Part shown: positions 30,097 through 33,780 of the stretch, piece by piece
Numbering within the stretch: the first letter of the stretch is position 1
Layout of the letters: each line of letters starts with the position of its first letter
Assembly: GCA_944333055.1 (NCBI GenBank)
Contig: CALVKT010000059.1
Location: 1-33,780, forward strand
Length of the DNA: 33,780 nucleotides
Direction: 5' to 3'
Source: an uncultured Clostridia bacterium
GTDB lineage: Bacteria > Bacillota > Clostridia > Christensenellales > Aristaeellaceae
Program-made: the position numbers and the translations under genes
Notes under the pieces: generated by a model
Databases searched by the model: none
Told to the model about the DNA's origin: nothing
Seen by the model: only the letters and a program-made list of their open reading frames with translations

Positions 30097-30128
30097 CAAG
30101 GCGGCTTCCGCGCGGAGCCGCCTGTTTT
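30097..30128 (+). terminator. Terminator of the amino-acid ABC operon
   Basis: AGGCGGCT and AGCCGCCT pair around a nine-base loop, followed by GTTTTTT. It begins 11 bases after the permease stop. Confidence 0.88.
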
Positions 30129-30507
30129 TTGCGCATGCGGGAAAATGCGGGCGGAGGGGGCGGGGCGCCGATGCGCTTTAAAGCGATAAAGCACCGGCCT
30201 TGCATGCTTGTATACCAGACAACCGGCATAGAATCGCGCGCGTCGAATTGGTCAAACTGATGAAAAATGGGCGCCTGACCGGCCCGAAATTGGTGAAAAT
30301 TTGTCTTGCGGGCAAAAAGAAACGCCAGGAGGCGTGTGCATGAATGGCCGAAATGAAACGCCCGGAGATGTGGACATCCAGCCGCCGGAAGGGCGGCTGG
30401 AGCCGGGCGCAAAAAACGCTTGAAAAGGCTGGATTTTTGCGCGGAGAAAAAACGGAGGCCGCGGCAGGCGGCGTTCAAAAAAGTCAAAAAAAATTTCAAA
30501 AAAGGTC
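30129..30507. other. Intergenic stretch with hairpins before the S10 operon
   Basis: No clear gene. The strand carries CCAGCCGCC-GGAAG-GGCGGCTGG near 30370-30392 and a GCGCAAAAA/TTTTTGCGC stem over about 30408-30443, then A-rich sequence leading to the S10 promoter. One tiny frame with a good ribosome binding site lies inside (30340-30423). The hairpins could be transcription stops for anything started inside this gap. Confidence 0.5.
30340..30423 (+). CDS. Possible 27-residue small protein
   Basis: ATG 30340 has AGGAGG seven bases before it and runs for 27 codons to TGA 30423 (MNGRNETPGDVDIQPPEGRL and seven more residues). It has no signal peptide or membrane segment and is rich in Gly, Pro and Glu. 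The middle overlaps a strong hairpin, and no convincing promoter precedes it, so the open frame may be only a by-product of structured RNA. I do not recognise it. Confidence 0.2.
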   Translation: MNGRNETPGDVDIQPPEGRLEPGAKNA

Positions 30508-30536
30508 TTGCGTTGCAGCATGTTTTCGAATATAAT
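30508..30536 (+). promoter_or_regulatory. S10 operon promoter
   Basis: TTGCGT (30508-30513), 17 bases, TATAAT (30531-30536). It lies about 160 bases before the rpsJ start and is the only good promoter between the ABC terminator and the ribosomal genes. Confidence 0.78.
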
Positions 30537-30542
30537 GTGGAA

Positions 30543-30697
30543 GATGTCTGCAAAGGGGATGAAGTGGCAGATTGCTCACTGGCCGGTGGGGGAACTGTCA
30601 CGGACCATGTCCGCGAATCGGACGACGGCTCAAGAACCGTCATGCAGGGCAAAAAAGCCAAGCAGTCGTACTTGAGTACGAACAAGGAGGAAAAGAA
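30543..30697 (+). promoter_or_regulatory. Structured leader of the S10 operon
   Basis: About 155 transcribed bases without an ORF of note. GGAC-CAT-GTCC (30602-30612) and GTCCG-CGAAT-CGGAC (30609-30623) use the same GTCC bases and cannot both form. GACGG/CCGTC (30624-30641) and TCGTAC-TTGA-GTACGA (30666-30681) follow, the last ending two bases before the AAGGAGG of rpsJ. No T run is present, so control of translation rather than termination would be expected. A ribosomal-protein-binding leader, as with L4 in E. coli, is a possibility; I cannot match it to a known leader type. Confidence 0.45.
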
Positions 30698-31006
30698 ATG
30701 GCCAGCAAGAAAATCCGCATCAAGCTCTGGGCTTACGAGCACAGCCTCGTCGACCAGGCTGCCGAGCGCATCGTCGAGACCGCTCGCCGCACCGGTTCCA
30801 AGGTGTCCGGCCCGATCCCGCTTCCCACCGAGAAGGAAGTCGTGACGATTCTGCGCGCGACCCACAAGTACAAGGATTCCCGCGAACAGTTCGAGCAGCG
30901 CACCCACAAGCGCCTCATCGACGTTCAGAACCCCACCCGCGCCACGTTCGACGCGATGGAGAAGCTCGATCTGCCGGCCGGCGTTGAGATCGAGATCAAA
31001 CTGTGA
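30698..31006 (+). CDS. rpsJ: 30S ribosomal protein S10
   Basis: 102 residues, the standard length. [24 protein letters not shown] is the conserved N-terminus (usually R-I-R-L-K-A/G-Y-D-H) and [13 protein letters not shown] with [17 protein letters not shown] is the C-terminal part. It is part of the small subunit head, and the NusE antitermination role is known for the family. The ATG at 30698 has AAGGAGG seven bases upstream; the frame open from 30572 runs back into the leader. It is the first gene of the S10 cluster. Confidence 0.98.
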   Translation: MASKKIRIKLWAYEHSLVDQAAERIVETARRTGSKVSGPIPLPTEKEVVTILRATHKYKDSREQFEQRTHKRLIDVQNPTRATFDAMEKLDLPAGVEIEIKL

Positions 31007-31023
31007 TCAGGAGGTAAGTGAAG

Positions 31024-31665
31024 ATGAAGAAAGGTATCGTCGGCAAGAAGATCGGCATGACGCAGATCTTTACCGAGGACGGCCGCCTGATCCCGGTCAC
31101 CGTCATCGAGGCAGGCCCCTGCCCGGTCGTCCAGAAGAAGACCCTGGAGAAGGATGGCTACGAGGCCATTCAGGTGGGCTTTGACGCCTACGCCCCCAAC
31201 CGCGCCGAGAAGCTGGTGAACAAGCCGGTCAAGGGCCACTTCGCCAAGGCGGGCGTGGCGCCCTGCCGCAAGCTGCGCGAGCTGCGTCTGGAGGACTGCA
31301 CCGCCTACAACGTGGGCGACGAGGTGAAGGTGGACGTGTTCGCCGCGGGCGACAAGGTCGACATCACCGGCACGTCCAAGGGCCACGGCTTTGCGGGCGT
31401 CATCCAGCGCTGGAATCAGCACACCGGCCCGATGGCCCACGGCTCCAAGTATCACCGTGGCGTCGGCTCCATGGGCGCCAACTCCACGCCGTCCCGCGTG
31501 TTCAAGAACAAGCACATGCCCGGCCACTACGGCGTCGACCGCGTCACCGTTCAGAACCTGAGCGTCGTGCGCGTGGATGCCGAGCGCAATCTCCTGCTGG
31601 TCAGGGGTAACGTGCCGGGCCCGAATGGCGGCACGCTCGTGATCCGCGATTCCGTCAAGGCCTGA
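31024..31665 (+). CDS. rplC: 50S ribosomal protein L3
   Basis: 213 residues. It starts [16 protein letters not shown], the standard bacterial L3 N-terminus. The extended loop [30 protein letters not shown] (in about 120-150) reaches the peptidyl transferase centre in the family. ATG 31024 is chosen over GTG 31018 because AGGAGGT ends at 31015, eight bases before it and only two before the GTG. It lies 17 bases after rpsJ. Confidence 0.98.
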   Translation: MKKGIVGKKIGMTQIFTEDGRLIPVTVIEAGPCPVVQKKTLEKDGYEAIQVGFDAYAPNRAEKLVNKPVKGHFAKAGVAPCRKLRELRLEDCTAYNVGDEVKVDVFAAGDKVDITGTSKGHGFAGVIQRWNQHTGPMAHGSKYHRGVGSMGANSTPSRVFKNKHMPGHYGVDRVTVQNLSVVRVDAERNLLLVRGNVPGPNGGTLVIRDSVKA

Positions 31666-31682
31666 TAAGGAGGACCGTCACC

Positions 31683-32306
31683 ATGCCTAAGATTGCAATG
31701 CTGAATCAGGAAGGCGCCAAGGTCGGTGAGATCGAGCTGAGCGAAGGCATCTTCGCTTCCGAGATCAACGAGGGCGTCATCCACCTGGTTGTCCGCAGCC
31801 AGCTGGCCGCCAAGCGCCAGGGCACCCAGTCCGCCAAGACCCGCGGCGAGGTCCGCGGCGGCGGCCGTAAGATCTACCGCCAGAAGGGCACCGGCAACGC
31901 GCGCCACCATGGCAACCGCGCGCCGCAGTTCACGCACGGCGGCGTCGTCTTCGCGCCGAAGCCCCGCGATTACGTGATCAACGTGCCCAAGAAGGTGCGC
32001 CGCCTGGCGCTCAAGGGCGCGCTCACCAGCAAGGTGAACGACGGCGAGATGATCGTGCTCGACAAGATCGCCCTCTCCGCCCCGAAGACCCGCGAGGTCG
32101 CCGCGATCCTCAAGAATCTCGGCGCCACCAAGTCCGCGCTGCTGGTTCTGGCCGGCCCGGACGAGACCGTCACCCGCGCGTCCGCGAACATCGCGGGCCT
32201 GAAGACCGCCTACGTCAACACCCTGAACGTGCTGGACATCCTCGGCAACGAGAAGTTCATCATCACCCAGGATGCGGTCAAGCTCGTTGAGGAGGTTTAC
32301 GCGTAA
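31683..32306 (+). CDS. rplD: 50S ribosomal protein L4
   Basis: 207 residues, normal for L4. The exit-tunnel loop is seen in [24 protein letters not shown] (about 54-78) followed by the [12 protein letters not shown] motif. In E. coli L4 represses its own operon through the S10 leader, so it is a candidate ligand for the leader at 30543-30697. AAGGAGG is ten bases before the ATG. The stop overlaps the rplW start by one base. Confidence 0.98.
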   Translation: MPKIAMLNQEGAKVGEIELSEGIFASEINEGVIHLVVRSQLAAKRQGTQSAKTRGEVRGGGRKIYRQKGTGNARHHGNRAPQFTHGGVVFAPKPRDYVINVPKKVRRLALKGALTSKVNDGEMIVLDKIALSAPKTREVAAILKNLGATKSALLVLAGPDETVTRASANIAGLKTAYVNTLNVLDILGNEKFIITQDAVKLVEEVYA

Positions 32307-32602
32307 TGAAGAATCCTCATGATATCATCCTCCGTCCGGTGCTGACGGAGAAGGCCTACGACGGCCTGGCGGACAAGCGCTACGTGTTTGAAGTGGCGAT
32401 TGGCGCCAACAAGATCGAGATCAAGCAGGCTGTGGAGGCTGCCTTCGGCGTGAAGGTGCAGAGCGTCAACACCCTGCGCACCCTCGGCAAGATCAAGCGT
32501 CAGGGCCGCTACGCCGGCCGCACCCCGGAAATCAAGAAGGCTTACGTCACGCTGAAGGAAGACTCCAAGACCATCGAGTTCTTCGACGGCATGGCGCAGT
32601 AA
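32306..32602 (+). CDS. rplW: 50S ribosomal protein L23
   Basis: 98 residues. DIILRPVLTEKAYD is the conserved start, and VNTLRTLGKIKRQGRYAGRTPEIKKAYVTL the C-terminal half. L23 lies at the tunnel exit and is the docking site for trigger factor and SRP in the family. The A of its ATG is the last base of the rplD stop, with GAGGAGG upstream, which suggests coupled translation. Confidence 0.98.
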   Translation: MKNPHDIILRPVLTEKAYDGLADKRYVFEVAIGANKIEIKQAVEAAFGVKVQSVNTLRTLGKIKRQGRYAGRTPEIKKAYVTLKEDSKTIEFFDGMAQ

Positions 32603-32619
32603 TCAGGGAGGTTTGACAA

Positions 32620-33453
<834 letters not shown>

Positions 33454-33468
33454 TAGGAGGACTCATCA

Positions 33469-33747
33469 ATGAGCAGATCGGTCAAGAAGGGCCCCTATGT
33501 AGCTGCGAAGCTGCTCAAGAGGGTCGAGGAAATGAACGAATCCGGCAAGAAGAGCGTGCTGAAGACCTGGTCTCGCGCCTCTACCATCTTCCCCCAGATG
33601 GTGGGCCACACGATCGCGGTGCACGACGGCCGCAAGCATGTGCCGGTTTACATCGTGGAAGAAATGGTTGGTCACAAGCTGGGCGAGTTCGCCCCGACGC
33701 GCACCTTCAAGGGTCACGCCGGTGAGAGCGCCAGCGGCCGCAAGTAA
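33469..33747 (+). CDS. rpsS: 30S ribosomal protein S19
   Basis: 92 residues. [19 protein letters not shown] is the conserved N-terminus, and [21 protein letters not shown] with the [16 protein letters not shown] end completes the family pattern. It belongs to the small-subunit head and forms a pair with S13. AGGAGG is eight bases before the ATG, 15 bases after rplB. Confidence 0.98.
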   Translation: MSRSVKKGPYVAAKLLKRVEEMNESGKKSVLKTWSRASTIFPQMVGHTIAVHDGRKHVPVYIVEEMVGHKLGEFAPTRTFKGHAGESASGRK

Positions 33748-33761
33748 AGGAGTGAAATCGC

Positions 33762-33780
33762 ATGGCTACCAGAATTCGTG
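33762..33780 (+). CDS. rplV: 50S ribosomal protein L22, partial
   Basis: Only the first six codons (MATRIR) are in the window. AAAGGAG lies before the ATG. The position after rpsS and the MATRI start both fit L22, which follows S19 in the standard cluster. The remainder is beyond the window edge. Confidence 0.8.

Noticed and set aside
30543-30697. Metabolite riboswitch in the S10 leader
   Set aside because: No known aptamer core could be recognised; a ribosomal-protein leader is the more natural reading.

Overview
The window looks like chromosomal DNA of a GC-rich member of the Bacillota, probably an uncultured gut-type Clostridia. Reasons: strong AGGAGG-type ribosome binding sites on almost every gene, sigma-A promoters close to TTGACA-N17-TATAAT, a glutamine/polar amino-acid ABC cassette, a clostridial-style FHA/SEDS/PBP cell-wall operon, phosphodiester glycosidases, and an S10 ribosomal protein cluster in the usual bacterial order. 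The genus cannot be read from the sequence.

Layout. (1) 1-3250 is an AT-rich accessory island unlike the rest of the window. It holds a decayed IS3-type transposase fragment, a phage-type sigma-region-4-like regulator, a 600-bp segment bounded by inverted repeats of phased GACA motifs, a phage holin, and then an intact tRNA-Arg(CCT). Three displaced 40-nt 5' halves of the same tRNA follow, the outermost still behind a near-consensus promoter. I read this as a repeatedly used integration site. (2) 3268-10752 is carbohydrate metabolism: a mixed-signature phosphofructokinase on the minus strand, diverging from a hexuronate operon uxaB-uxaA-uxaC-kdgF-eda that ends in a bidirectional terminator. 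(3) 10791-13380 is glycogen phosphorylase and 13527-14911 is murA, both on the minus strand. (4) 14981-19852 is a plus-strand cell-wall operon: an FHA-domain membrane protein, an FtsW/RodA (SEDS) glycosyltransferase, a class B PBP that probably starts at ATT, and an orphan solute-binding protein. (5) 19841-20130 is a 97-bp tandem GC-rich repeat, followed by a polytopic GT-C-like membrane protein. (6) 22006-23595 is an intact IS1182-family element. It sits between two copies of a 23-bp terminator hairpin that was probably duplicated on insertion. (7) 23639-26550 is a minus-strand operon of two phosphodiester glycosidase paralogs and a secreted protein of unknown function. (8) 26644-30128 is a polar amino-acid ABC transporter with ATPase, binding protein and two permeases. 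(9) 30508-33780 is the start of the S10 operon: rpsJ, rplC, rplD, rplW, rplB, rpsS and the first codons of rplV, behind a structured leader of about 155 nt.

How the genes work together. The hexuronate operon takes galacturonate (and glucuronate) through isomerase, reductase and dehydratase to 2-keto-3-deoxygluconate, and an aldolase for the phosphorylated product is present. The connecting KDG kinase, a transporter and a regulator are not in the window. FHA, SEDS and PBP proteins, together with MurA, belong to peptidoglycan synthesis. Most of the unusual content is in the tRNA/phage island, the IS insertion and the GC-rich intergenic repeats.
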